DNA from: Vitreoscilla filiformis
GTDB lineage: Bacteria; Pseudomonadota; Gammaproteobacteria; Burkholderiales; Burkholderiaceae_C
DNA length: 64,000 nucleotides
NCBI RefSeq assembly: GCF_002222655.1
Contig: NZ_CP022423.1
Span: 1,984,001-2,048,000 of the forward strand
Direction of reading: 5' to 3'
This document shows positions 20,544 through 28,482 of this stretch, piece by piece; position 1 is the first letter of the stretch; every line of letters starts with the position of its first letter. Position numbers and translations under genes: made by a program. Below the pieces are notes generated by a model, which had not been told where the DNA came from, searched no databases, and saw only the letters and a program-made list of their open reading frames with translations.

Positions 20544-21167
20544 TCAAGTGGCGTCGGAGGTCAGGCGCCAGCCGCGTTTGGCTGCCGCCACGACGGCTTG
20601 TGCGCGTGTTTTGACCCCCAGGCGCTCAAAAATGGCTTGAACATGGGTTTTGATGGTCGATTCAGACAAATCCAGCGCCCGGGCGATGAGTTTGTTCGAT
20701 TTGCCTTCGATCAGCAGGCGCAGCACGTCCACCTGACGGTGGGTCAGCCCCAGCATGTCGTCCTCGGCGGGCTCGGGTGCTTGTGAAGGGGCTAGAGCGA
20801 GATCCGGTTGGAGGATCGCTGCCAGTGCGGCGTCCAGGGCTGAAAAGTCGGCCCGTTTCGGAATAAAACCCACCGCACCCGCCCGGGCGCAGTCTTGTGC
20901 AATGCTGGCGTGCTCCTCCGCTGACAGCACCACGACCTGGGCTGTGTGGGTGCAGTGGCACACCGCGCTGACCGTGGCCACCCCTCGACTGTCGGGCAGT
21001 TGCAGGTCCAGCAGCACCAAGTCGATGTCGGGTTCGGTGCGCAGGGCGTCTTGGGCTTCGGCCAAACTGGCGGCGAAACGCAAAGGCACGTCCGGACACC
21101 GTTGCGAAATCAGCATGGCCAGCGCATCGCGAATCAGGCCGTGATCATCGACCAACAGGCATTTCAT
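20544..21167 (-). CDS. Response regulator, NarL/FixJ (LuxR-HTH) family
   Basis: Two-component DNA-binding regulator, 207 residues. Receiver domain about 1-120 with acidic pair V-D-D-H, phospho-acceptor Asp in L-L-D-L-Q-L-P-D, and conserved Lys in F-I-P-K. LuxR-type HTH about 140-200 (L-T-H-R-Q-V-D-V-L-R-L-L...S-N-K-L-I-A...V-K-T-H-V). The start overlaps the stop of the upstream S4-domain gene by 4 nt (ATGA). No histidine kinase gene is in the window, so its partner is elsewhere or it is an orphan. Confidence 0.93.
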   Translation of the reverse strand: MKCLLVDDHGLIRDALAMLISQRCPDVPLRFAASLAEAQDALRTEPDIDLVLLDLQLPDSRGVATVSAVCHCTHTAQVVVLSAEEHASIAQDCARAGAVGFIPKRADFSALDAALAAILQPDLALAPSQAPEPAEDDMLGLTHRQVDVLRLLIEGKSNKLIARALDLSESTIKTHVQAIFERLGVKTRAQAVVAAAKRGWRLTSDAT

Positions 21168-21412
21168 GGGCCATTCTCCGCAGGTGCCTGCACATGGATC
21201 ACATGAACACTGTCAGGCGTGTGAACACGCACGACGTGATTGGCCCGCACTTTGCGGCCTCGGCGTTGTTCCACCAAGCCGTCTACCTGCACCTGACCCC
21301 CCAGAATCATCTGCTTGGCTGCACCGCCGCTGAACGCCAGCGCGGTGGCTTTGAGCAGGGCATCCAGTGTGATGTGGTCGGTGCGTAACTCAAATGTCAC
21401 GTTTTGTTGCAT
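21164..21412 (-). CDS. Small S4-domain RNA-binding protein (YbcJ-like)
   Basis: 82 residues, essentially one S4 RNA-binding domain: I-T-L-D-A-L-L-K...F-S-G-G-A-A-K-Q-M-I-L-G-G-Q-V-Q-V-D-G followed by R-R-G-R-K-V-R-A. Such proteins bind structured RNA, probably rRNA or tRNA; function unproven. ATG at 21412. Its stop overlaps the response regulator start by 4 nt, so the two are translated in series. Divergent from rlmB across 71 bp. Confidence 0.88.
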   Translation of the reverse strand: MQQNVTFELRTDHITLDALLKATALAFSGGAAKQMILGGQVQVDGLVEQRRGRKVRANHVVRVHTPDSVHVIHVQAPAENGP

Positions 21413-21446
21413 AGGGTGATTGTCGCTGGCCTGTTAGGCTGTGAGG

Positions 21447-21475
21447 TTGTGCCAGCAACGAGCCGGCGTTTTAAT
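21447..21475 (+). promoter_or_regulatory. Putative promoter of rlmB (near-leaderless)
   Basis: TTGTGC (21447-21452), 17-bp spacer, TTTAAT (21470-21475). The predicted start of transcription (about 21482) is at or within 2 nt of the rlmB ATG at 21484, and no Shine-Dalgarno is present. Confidence 0.45.
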
Positions 21476-21483
21476 CTGTTGAC

Positions 21484-22245
21484 ATGTCTGCAATTCGCGT
21501 TTTGTACGGCTTCCACGCCGTGAGCACCCGCCTCAAGATGGCGCCCCAAACCCTGCTCGAAGTGCTTTTCGATCCCGCACGGCGAGACGCACGCATGCGC
21601 AGCTTCTTGGCCAAGGTTGAAGAAGCTGGTCGGCCCATGGTGGAGTGCGACGACGCTCGCTTGAGCAAACTCTCGGGCGGGCCGCGCCACCAAGGGGTGG
21701 TGGCGCGTGTGGCGCCGCTGCCAGCGCGGCATTCGCTGGACGAGATCATGGAAGAGGTCGAATCCGCCAAGCTGGACGCCCCTTTGGTGCTGGCGCTGGA
21801 TGGCGTGACCGATCCGCACAACCTGGGTGCCTGCTTGCGTGTGGCCGACGGAGCCGGTGCCCAGGCGGTGGTGGCGCCGGTGGATCACGCGGCTGGCATC
21901 AATGCCACGGTGGCCAAGGTGGCTTCGGGGGCCGCCGAGTCGGTGCCTTATTTGATGGTGACGAACTTGGCGCGCAGCCTGAACGAGCTGAAAGAGCGTG
22001 GCATCCGCATCATCGGCACCAGCGACGATGCCGAGCAAACCCTCTACGACATCGATTTGAGTGGCCCTGTGGCGCTGGTGCTGGGCGCTGAAGGCCCGGG
22101 CATGCGTCCAGTGACCCGCAAAGCGTGTGACGAGCTGGTGCGCATCCCGATGGCGGGCGCGGTGGAAAGCCTGAACGTGTCGGTGGCGGCTGCGGTGTGT
22201 TTGTACGAAGCCCGCCGCCAGCGGCTGGCTAAACTGCCCGACTGA
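21484..22245 (+). CDS. rlmB: 23S rRNA (guanosine(2251)-2'-O)-methyltransferase RlmB
   Basis: SAM-dependent SPOUT methyltransferase for the 23S rRNA peptidyl-transferase P-loop. 253 residues. N-terminal substrate-binding domain (L-Y-G-F-H-A-V), then the SpoU motifs: D-P-H-N-L-G-A-C-L-R (motif 1), L-G-A-E-G-P-G-M (motif 2) and S-L-N-V-S-V-A-A-A-V (motif 3, knotted). Length is normal. Followed 32 nt later by upp, with its own ribosome site. Confidence 0.94.
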   Translation: MSAIRVLYGFHAVSTRLKMAPQTLLEVLFDPARRDARMRSFLAKVEEAGRPMVECDDARLSKLSGGPRHQGVVARVAPLPARHSLDEIMEEVESAKLDAPLVLALDGVTDPHNLGACLRVADGAGAQAVVAPVDHAAGINATVAKVASGAAESVPYLMVTNLARSLNELKERGIRIIGTSDDAEQTLYDIDLSGPVALVLGAEGPGMRPVTRKACDELVRIPMAGAVESLNVSVAAAVCLYEARRQRLAKLPD

Positions 22246-22277
22246 TGTTGTTCCACTGACCGCAAGGACACTTGCCC

Positions 22278-22919
22278 ATGCCTGTCATCGCCGTACACCA
22301 CCCGCTGGTGCGCCACAAAGTTGGCTTGCTGCGCGAAGCGGACATTTCCACCAAGAAATTCCGCGAACTCACGGGCGAGCTGGCCCGCTTGCTGGCCTAC
22401 GAGGCCACCGCCGACTTCCCGCTGGAAACCACCACCGTGCAGTGCTGGAGCGGCCCGGCCGAGGTGGAGCAAATTGCGGGCCGCAAGGTCACCGTGGTGC
22501 CCATCCTGCGCGCAGGGCTGGGCATGCTGGATGGGGTGTTGGACATGATCCCCAATGCCAAAGTCAGCGTGGTCGGCTTGGCGCGTAACCATGACACGTT
22601 GCAGCCCGAGCCCTACTTCGAAAAGTTTGTCGGCCATTTGACCGAGCGCACGGCCCTCATCATCGATCCGATGCTGGCCACTGGCGGTTCGATGATCGCC
22701 ACCGTCGACATGCTCAAGCGCCAAGGTTGTCGGGACATTCGCGCTTTGGTGTTGGTGGCTGCGCCCGAGGGCATCGCCGCGCTGGACGCAGCGCACCCCG
22801 ACGTGCGCTGCTGGACGGCGGCCATTGACAGCCACCTGAATGAAGTCGGCTACATCATTCCTGGCCTGGGTGATGCGGGCGACAAAATTTTCGGCACCAA
22901 GGACGACAACACCAAATGA
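22278..22919 (+). CDS. upp: Uracil phosphoribosyltransferase
   Basis: Salvage enzyme, uracil + PRPP to UMP. 213 residues. R-A-G-L-G-M-L-D-G, the PRPP-binding [12 protein letters not shown] loop, and the uracil-binding C-terminal [12 protein letters not shown] segment are present. The ATG at 22278 is preferred over the TTG at 22272 because AAGGA (22264-22268) is 9 nt upstream of it. The stop overlaps the next gene by 4 nt. Confidence 0.95.
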   Translation: MPVIAVHHPLVRHKVGLLREADISTKKFRELTGELARLLAYEATADFPLETTTVQCWSGPAEVEQIAGRKVTVVPILRAGLGMLDGVLDMIPNAKVSVVGLARNHDTLQPEPYFEKFVGHLTERTALIIDPMLATGGSMIATVDMLKRQGCRDIRALVLVAAPEGIAALDAAHPDVRCWTAAIDSHLNEVGYIIPGLGDAGDKIFGTKDDNTK

Positions 22920-23275
22920 AGCTCATCCCTCCCACCGGGCCGCTGATTCGTTGGGGCGCGATCGCCGCCTTGCTGGCGCTGGCAGTCGGCTGCACGCAAG
23001 AGCAGCAAAACCAGATCCGCCGGGACATCCAAAACTGGACGGGCACCGACGGCGTGTTGGAGGTCTACTCGGGCGACCGGGTGATCAAGCGGTTTCTCAA
23101 AATCGACAAACTTTCCACCGCGCTGGGCACCGATGACAAGCGTCCCCGCAGCTACCGCTACGGCTACGGGGTGCTGGACGACAACCTCAACGGCCAAATC
23201 GACGCCGGTGAGAAACGGGTGTACTTCGAAATCGGGGACTACACCCATTACGTTTTCTACGAGAACCCGAACTGA
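22916..23275 (+). CDS. Predicted lipoprotein, function unknown
   Basis: 119 residues. Short charged N-terminus, hydrophobic helix (about 12-24) and lipobox L-A-V-G-C giving a lipidated Cys at about residue 26. The mature part contains a [12 protein letters not shown] stretch that resembles an EF-hand-like calcium loop, and a Tyr-rich C-terminus. I do not recognise a family. Translationally coupled to upp (ATGA overlap), though a functional link to pyrimidine salvage is not evident. Convergent with the frameshifted dehydrogenase. Confidence 0.75.
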   Translation: MKLIPPTGPLIRWGAIAALLALAVGCTQEQQNQIRRDIQNWTGTDGVLEVYSGDRVIKRFLKIDKLSTALGTDDKRPRSYRYGYGVLDDNLNGQIDAGEKRVYFEIGDYTHYVFYENPN

Positions 23276-23302
23276 GCGTCGGGAACCCGCAAGCGCGTAG
23301 GG

Positions 23303-24312
23303 TCAGCGCAAGATCTTGAACGCGTCGGGGTTGATGACGTTGGTGGGGGTGCCGCGCAGGTAGTTCAACGCATTGTCGATGGCGGCGTTGAAGTACAGCT
23401 CGTAGTGATCCAGCTCGACGTAGCCGAGGTGGGGCGTACACACCGCATTTTCCAACCGCAGCAGCGGGTGGCCCTGCAAAATCGGCTCTGATTCGAACAC
23501 GTCCACAGCCGCCATGCCGGGCCGTTCCCGATTCAGGGCGGACACCAGCGCCGACTCTTCCACCAACTCCGCCCGTGAGGTGTTGACGAACAAGGCGGTG
23601 GGTTTCATGCGGTTCAAGTCCGCCAGCGTCACCAAATGGCGGGTGCGATCGCCCAGGCGCAAATGCACCGACAACACGTCGCTGTGTTCGAACAAGTCTT
23701 CGCGGCTGTCGAAAACACGGCCAAGCCATCGGCCCGGGCCCGATCACGGCCTTCTTGGCTGGCCCAGATGCGCACATCCATGCCAAATGCCTTGCCATAA
23801 CCGGCCACGATTTTGCCGACCTTGCCGTAGCCCCAGATTCCCAGCATCTTGCCGCTGAGTCGCGAGCCCAGCCCAAAGTTGGGTGGCATGGAGCCCGCCT
23901 TCAAGCCAGACTGTTGCCAGGCGCCGTGCTTGAGGTTGTTGATGTACTGAGGCAGCCGGCGCATGGCGGCCATGATCAGCGCCCACGTCAGTTCAGCAGG
24001 GGCTTGCGGGGACGACACGCCCTCGGCCACAGCGATGCCCAGGCGGGTGCAGGTGTCCACGTCGATGTGGGGGCCCACCCGTCCGGTTTGGGCGATGAGG
24101 CGCAGGCGTGGCAGTTTCTCCAAGAGTTGGCGGTTGAACAGGGTGCGCTCGCGGATCGGGATGATGATTTCCGCATCGCGCAGGCGCACGGCCAGCTGGC
24201 CCAGCCCTTTGACCGTGTTGGTGAAGACCTTGAAGTTTTGGCCTTCGAGCTTGGCTGCACAGGGCAGCTTGCGCACGGCGTCTTGGTAGTCGTCGAGGAT
24301 GATGATGTTCAC
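23303..24312 (-). pseudogene. D-isomer-specific 2-hydroxyacid dehydrogenase, frameshifted
   Basis: NAD-dependent 2-hydroxyacid dehydrogenase in two frames. Codons 24312 down to about 23715 give the N-terminal catalytic part and the Rossmann motif G-Y-G-K-V-G. The remainder, to 23303, continues one frame over with catalytic Arg (N-T-S-R-A-E-L), Glu (V-F-E-S-E-P) and His (P-H-L-G-Y). The switch is at a minus-strand T4 run (plus about 23708-23716): one extra T would restore A-V-F-F-D-S-R-E-D-L-F. Total 1010 nt is one short of a multiple of 3. Either a sequencing error or an inactivated gene. The start overlaps the nth stop by 4 nt. Confidence 0.88.
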
Positions 24313-24962
24313 GGGGCGAGATTGTGCCCTGAGGCCAGGGCCTTGGCGTGATCACAAACAGAGGTCACCCGGCATTCACCGCAGCGCGGCTTGCGTGCTT
24401 GGCACACATAGCGGCCATGCAGGATGAGCCAATGGTGGGCATCCACCCGGTAGGCGGGGGGCACACGGCGCAGGAGTTGCCGCTCCACATCGAGCGGCGT
24501 TTTGCCGGGCGCCAGGCCGGTGCGGTTGCCGAGGCGGAAAATGTGGGTGTCCACCGCCATCGTCGGTTCGCCAAATGCCACGTTGAGCACCACGTTGGCG
24601 GTTTTACGCCCGACGCCTGGCAAGGCTTCCAGGGCGTCGCGGCTGCGGGGCACGTTACCGCCGTGTCGTTCGATCAACAGGCGACACGTTTCCAGCAAAT
24701 GTTTGGCCTTGGTGCGGTACAGACCGATGGTCCGAATGTGTACTTCCACGCCCTCAATGCCCAAAGCCAACATGCGCTGCGGCGTGGGGGCGATGGCAAA
24801 CAATGTGCGCGTGGCTTTGTTCACACTCACATCCGTCGCCTGGGCGGACAGCAGCACCGCAGCCAGCAACTCGAACACGCTGCTGAAGTTCAGCTCGGTT
24901 TGGGGATGCGGATTGGCAGCGCGCAGCGTGGCGAAAAACGCTTCGACTTCAGCCGGGCTCAT
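24309..24962 (-). CDS. nth: Endonuclease III
   Basis: Bifunctional DNA glycosylase/AP lyase that removes oxidised pyrimidines. 217 residues. Helix-hairpin-helix with catalytic Lys in [10 protein letters not shown], catalytic Asp in V-D-T-H-I-F-R, and the C-terminal [4Fe-4S] loop C-x6-C-x2-C-x5-C. Overlaps rsxB upstream and the dehydrogenase downstream by 4 nt each, so the three genes form a tightly coupled unit. Confidence 0.96.
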   Translation of the reverse strand: MSPAEVEAFFATLRAANPHPQTELNFSSVFELLAAVLLSAQATDVSVNKATRTLFAIAPTPQRMLALGIEGVEVHIRTIGLYRTKAKHLLETCRLLIERHGGNVPRSRDALEALPGVGRKTANVVLNVAFGEPTMAVDTHIFRLGNRTGLAPGKTPLDVERQLLRRVPPAYRVDAHHWLILHGRYVCQARKPRCGECRVTSVCDHAKALASGHNLAP

Positions 24963-25684
24963 GCCGATGACCCGTCGCTGGAGGACGGGGCGCCGGTGAT
25001 GGCTTCCTTGCGAGCCCGGGCGCGGGCCAGCGCGGCTTCAATCACAGCACGCTTCTTCTCGATCACGGCCGGGTCGGTGTGCAGGGTGTGGTTTTCCAGA
25101 TCGGCCAGTTTGTGGGCGGCTTTGGCGGCCAGGCGCTCGTCGTTCTCGCGCTGTTCGCGTTCGACGCGCATCTGGCGGAAGGCATAACGCTGGCGGGCCG
25201 CATCGGCCTGGGCGGTGCTCCAAGCGTCCCAGCCGGTGCGCGTGTCGGTGACAGGCTCCATGCGGATGCAGTCCACCGGGCAAGCGGGCACACACAGCTC
25301 GCAGCCGGTGCAATCCGCTTCCATGACGGTGTGCATGCGCTTGGTGGCACCGACGATGCAATCCACCGGGCAGGCTTTCATGCACAACGTGCAGCCGATA
25401 CACCAGTTTTCGTCGATGACGGCCACGGCGCGGGGTTTCTCTTCCCCATGCGTCGGGTTCAGCGGGATGACCGGCCGGCCCGTTAAGGCCGCCAACCGCT
25501 CGACACCCACTTGGCCGCCGGGCGGACACTGGTTGATGTCCGCTTGCCCATCGGCGATGGCCTGGGCGTAGCGGTGGCAATCGGGGTAGCCGCAGCGGGT
25601 GCACTGCGTCTGGGGCAACGCCGCATCGAGGCGGGCGGCCAGCGAAAGATCGAGGGGGGAAGTCGGGGCGCTCACGCGCGCCAT
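24959..25684 (-). CDS. rsxB: RnfB/RsxB-type iron-sulfur electron-transfer protein
   Basis: Ferredoxin-like subunit related to the Rnf/Rsx electron transport complex. 241 residues. N-terminal four-Cys cluster domain (C-T-R-C-G-Y-P-D-C...C-P-P-G-G), then two [4Fe-4S] motifs [12 protein letters not shown] and [13 protein letters not shown] charged helical C-terminal extension follows from about residue 155. The usual N-terminal membrane helix is missing with the ATG at 25684, and upstream sequence in frame is Arg/Pro-rich rather than hydrophobic. No other rsx genes are nearby; linkage to nth resembles the rsx-nth order of enterobacteria. Confidence 0.9.
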   Translation of the reverse strand: MARVSAPTSPLDLSLAARLDAALPQTQCTRCGYPDCHRYAQAIADGQADINQCPPGGQVGVERLAALTGRPVIPLNPTHGEEKPRAVAVIDENWCIGCTLCMKACPVDCIVGATKRMHTVMEADCTGCELCVPACPVDCIRMEPVTDTRTGWDAWSTAQADAARQRYAFRQMRVEREQRENDERLAAKAAHKLADLENHTLHTDPAVIEKKRAVIEAALARARARKEAITGAPSSSDGSSA

Positions 25685-25707
25685 TATCCCCGGCTCGACC
25701 GGGGCGC

Positions 25708-26968
25708 TCAGGCTTGCGGCTGCGCGGGCTGGTTGTGTTGCTTGATGAAGTCGCGGATCTGCGGATACACCTTTTCCCGCCAGCGCCGGCCCGAGAAGAT
25801 GCCGTAATGGCCTGCGCCTTCCACGTCGTAGTGGAACTTGCGGTCTTCGGGGATTTGGGCGCACAAATCGTGCGCGGCGCGGGTCTGGCCGGTGCCAGAA
25901 ATGTCGTCCAGCTCGCCTTCGACCGTCAGCAGGGCGGTGGTCTTGATGTCGGCGGGGTTAACGAGGGTGCCGTTGAAATCCCAGGTGCCGCTGGGCAGCG
26001 AGAAGTCTTGGAACACCGCTTTGATGGTTTCCAGGTAGTAATCCGCCGGCATGTCCAGCACGGCGTTGTACTCGTCGTAGAACTGGCGGTGGGCTTCGGC
26101 GCTGTCGTCGTCGCCCCGGATCAGATCCAGGAAATAGTCATAGTGCGAATTGACGTGGCGATCTGGGTTCATGGCCACGAAGCCCGTGTGCTGCATGAAG
26201 CCCGGATAAACGCGCCGGCCCGCACCCGGGAAGTTCGGCGGCACACGGTAAATGACGTTGTTCTCGAACCACGAGTGGCTCTTGTTCATCGCCAGATCGT
26301 TCACGGCGGTGGGGGTGCGGCGGGCATCGATCGGGCCGCCCATCATCGTCATGGTGCGGGGGGTGAATTCGCCATGGGTGGCCATCACCGAAATGGCGGC
26401 CAGCACCGGCACGGTGGGTTGGCACACCGAAATGGTGTTCACTTCCGGGCCAATGTGGCGGATGAACTCCTGCACATAAGCGACGTAGTCATTCAGGTGG
26501 AAAGGGCCGACTTCTTCGGGCACGTTGCGTGCGTCCGTCCAGTCCGTGATGAACACCTTGTGGTCTTGCAGCAGGCTGCGCACGGTGTCCCGCAGCAGGG
26601 TCGAGTGGTTGACCCGACAGGGGCGCCACCAGCAACACCACGGGGTGGTTTTTCATGTCGGCCAGGGCCACGGGGTTGTCCGTGAAGCGCTTGAAGCGGA
26701 TCAGGCGGCAAAACGGCTTTTCGAGGACGACCTGCTCCTGCACGGCCACATCCACCCCATCGACCTTGACGGATTTGATACCGAACTCGGGCTTCTCATA
26801 CTCCTTGGCCAAACGGTGCATCAGGTCCAAGCCAGCCGAGATGCGCTGCGCCAACGGGGTGTGGGTGAACGGCGACAACGGGTGGCTGTAAAGCTTGGCG
26901 GAGGCGCTGGCGAACTCGGAGAACGGTGCCATCAAGGCGCGTTGGGTTTCGTACAGCTGGTACAGCAT
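25708..26968 (-). pseudogene. phaZ: Intracellular polyhydroxyalkanoate depolymerase, frameshifted
   Basis: Mobilises stored PHA granules. The N-terminal part runs from ATG 26968 (AGGAG upstream) to L-L-V-A-P-L-S-G, then the frame changes. The rest (from about 26608 to 25708) continues as S-T-L-L-R-D-T-V-R-S-L-L, including the nucleophile region S-V-C-Q-P-T-V-P-V-L. Deleting one T of the TT at 26609-26610 (plus) restores the expected G-H-H-S-T-L-L. Total 1261 nt is one more than a multiple of 3; the restored product is about 419 residues, normal for the family. Sequencing error or true inactivation cannot be told apart here. Confidence 0.88.
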
Positions 26969-27045
26969 GGGTCTGGGACTCCTGTGGACATGCTTGAGTC
27001 AAGTCAAGATCAGCGCCACCGGGCACAGCAGCACTGATGTGGTGC

Positions 27046-27070
27046 CTATTATTGTGCAGCGCAGCAAAAA
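27046..27070 (-). promoter_or_regulatory. TGC-rich element upstream of phaZ
   Basis: On the minus strand the sequence reads TTTGCTGCGCTGCACAATAAT, with repeated TGC/GCA and an AATAAT that could serve as -10. It lies about 80 nt upstream of the phaZ start. It resembles the TGC/GCA-rich operators of PHA-granule regulator PhaR, but no consensus search was possible. The rest of the gap 26969-27208 holds only the aminotransferase terminator. Confidence 0.35.
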
Positions 27071-27142
27071 AATGCGCTGGTGAATTCACTATTCACGCTA
27101 ACCCCAGGTGTGCGACGTGGCTGGAGTCGGTGCTCAGGCATG

Positions 27143-27163
27143 AAAAAAGGCCCCGAAGGGCCT
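27143..27163 (-). terminator. Intrinsic terminator of the aminotransferase gene
   Basis: 6-bp stem AGGCCC/GGGCCT with a tetraloop (TTCG on the minus strand) and a T-run on the minus strand (27143-27148 read as A on plus), about 45 nt after the gene's stop. Confidence 0.8.
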
Positions 27164-27208
27164 GGATGTCATGCCTTGATGCAGCGTTGGGCGCTGCTTC
27201 AAGCAGGG

Positions 27209-28405
27209 TTACATCACCTTGGCGATGGCGTCGGCCACGTAGCCGAGGTTCTTCTCGTTCAGCGCAGCCACGCAGATGCGGCCCGAATCGACACCATAGA
27301 CGCCAAACTCACCGCGCAGGCGTTCCATTTGCGGCTTGGTCAGGCCGGAGTAGCTGAACATGCCGCGCTGGGTGGTGATGAAGTCGATGTCGGCGGTGAC
27401 GCCAGCGGCCTTCAGCTTTTCCACCAGCGCGCCGCGCATGGCCTTGATGCGGTTGCGCATGCCGGCCAGCTCTTCTTCCCACTGGGCGCGCAGGGCCGGG
27501 GTGTTCAGCACCGTGGCCACCACTTGGGCGCCGTGGGTCGGCGGGTTGGAGTAGTTGGTGCGGATGACGATCTTCAGTTGCGACAGCACACGCGCCGTTT
27601 CTTCCTTGCTTTCGCACACCACGCTCAGTGCGCCGACGCGCTCGCCGTAGAGCGAGAAGCTCTTGGAGAACGAGGTCGAAACGAAGAAGTCCAGGCCAGC
27701 GGCCACGAACTGGCCGATCACGGCGCCGTCTTCGGCGATGCCGTCACCAAAGCCTTGGTAAGCCATGTCGAGGAAGGCCACCAGGCCGCGTGCCTTCACG
27801 GCGGCGATCACTTGTTCCCACTGGGCCGAGGTGATGTCGTAGCCGGTCGGGTTGTGGCAGCAGGCGTGCAGCACGATGATGGTGCCGGCTTCGGCTGCGT
27901 TCAGGCAAGCCAGCATGGCGTCGAAGTTCACGCCCTTCTTGTCGGCATCGTAGTAGGGGTAGGTGCCCACGGTGAAGCCGGCGTTGGTGAACAGCGCACG
28001 GTGGTTTTCCCACGACGGGTCGGAGATCAGCACCGTGGCGTTCGGGTTGACGCGCTTCAGGAAGTCCGCACCGACCTTCAGGCCGCCGGTGCCGCCCAGG
28101 GCTTGCACGGTGGCCACACGGCCTGCCGCCAGGATGGCGCTGTCGGCGCCGAACACCAGGCCTTGCACGGCCTTGTCGTAGGCAGCGAAACCGTCGATGG
28201 GCAGGTAGCCACGGGTGCGCGCTGCGGCCAGCAGTTGTTCTTCAGCGGCTTTCACGCAGGCCAGCAGCGGCAGCTTGCCGTTTTCATCGGTGTAGACGCC
28301 CACGCCCAGGTTGACCTTGGCGGGGTTGGTGTCGGCGTTGAACTGTTCGTTGAGCCCGAGGATCGGGTCGCGCGGGGCCATTTCGACGGCGGCAAAAAGG
28401 GTCAT
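27209..28405 (-). CDS. Aspartate/aromatic amino-acid aminotransferase (class I)
   Basis: PLP enzyme exchanging amino groups between aspartate or aromatic amino acids and 2-oxoglutarate. 398 residues, normal length. The N-terminus F-A-A-V-E-M-A-P-R-D-P-I-L-G-L, the C-H-N-P-T-G-Y-D segment and the PLP-lysine motif S-F-S-K-S-F-S-L-Y-G-E-R-V-G-A-L are those of the AspC/TyrB subgroup. Which of the two cannot be decided. ATG at 28405; a longer frame adds 20 residues without similarity. Divergent from uvrB across 77 bp; own terminator. Confidence 0.94.
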   Translation of the reverse strand: MTLFAAVEMAPRDPILGLNEQFNADTNPAKVNLGVGVYTDENGKLPLLACVKAAEEQLLAAARTRGYLPIDGFAAYDKAVQGLVFGADSAILAAGRVATVQALGGTGGLKVGADFLKRVNPNATVLISDPSWENHRALFTNAGFTVGTYPYYDADKKGVNFDAMLACLNAAEAGTIIVLHACCHNPTGYDITSAQWEQVIAAVKARGLVAFLDMAYQGFGDGIAEDGAVIGQFVAAGLDFFVSTSFSKSFSLYGERVGALSVVCESKEETARVLSQLKIVIRTNYSNPPTHGAQVVATVLNTPALRAQWEEELAGMRNRIKAMRGALVEKLKAAGVTADIDFITTQRGMFSYSGLTKPQMERLRGEFGVYGVDSGRICVAALNEKNLGYVADAIAKVM

Positions 28406-28450
28406 GGTGCTTGCAGTCAGAGTTGAGTGGAGCGGGAAATTGAACCGAGA

Positions 28451-28456
28451 ATTGTA
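28451..28456 (-). promoter_or_regulatory. Possible -10 box of the aminotransferase gene
   Basis: Minus-strand TACAAT, about 45 nt upstream of the start codon, in the 77-bp divergent gap with uvrB. The -35 region (GTTTTC at 17 bp) is weak. Confidence 0.3.
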
Positions 28457-28482
28457 AGCACCCACCTTTGAGGGAAAACCCT

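Noticed and set aside
23695-23725. Programmed ribosomal frameshift in the 2-hydroxyacid dehydrogenase
   Set aside because: Only a T4 run is present; no slippery heptamer plus pseudoknot is visible and the family is not known to use recoding.
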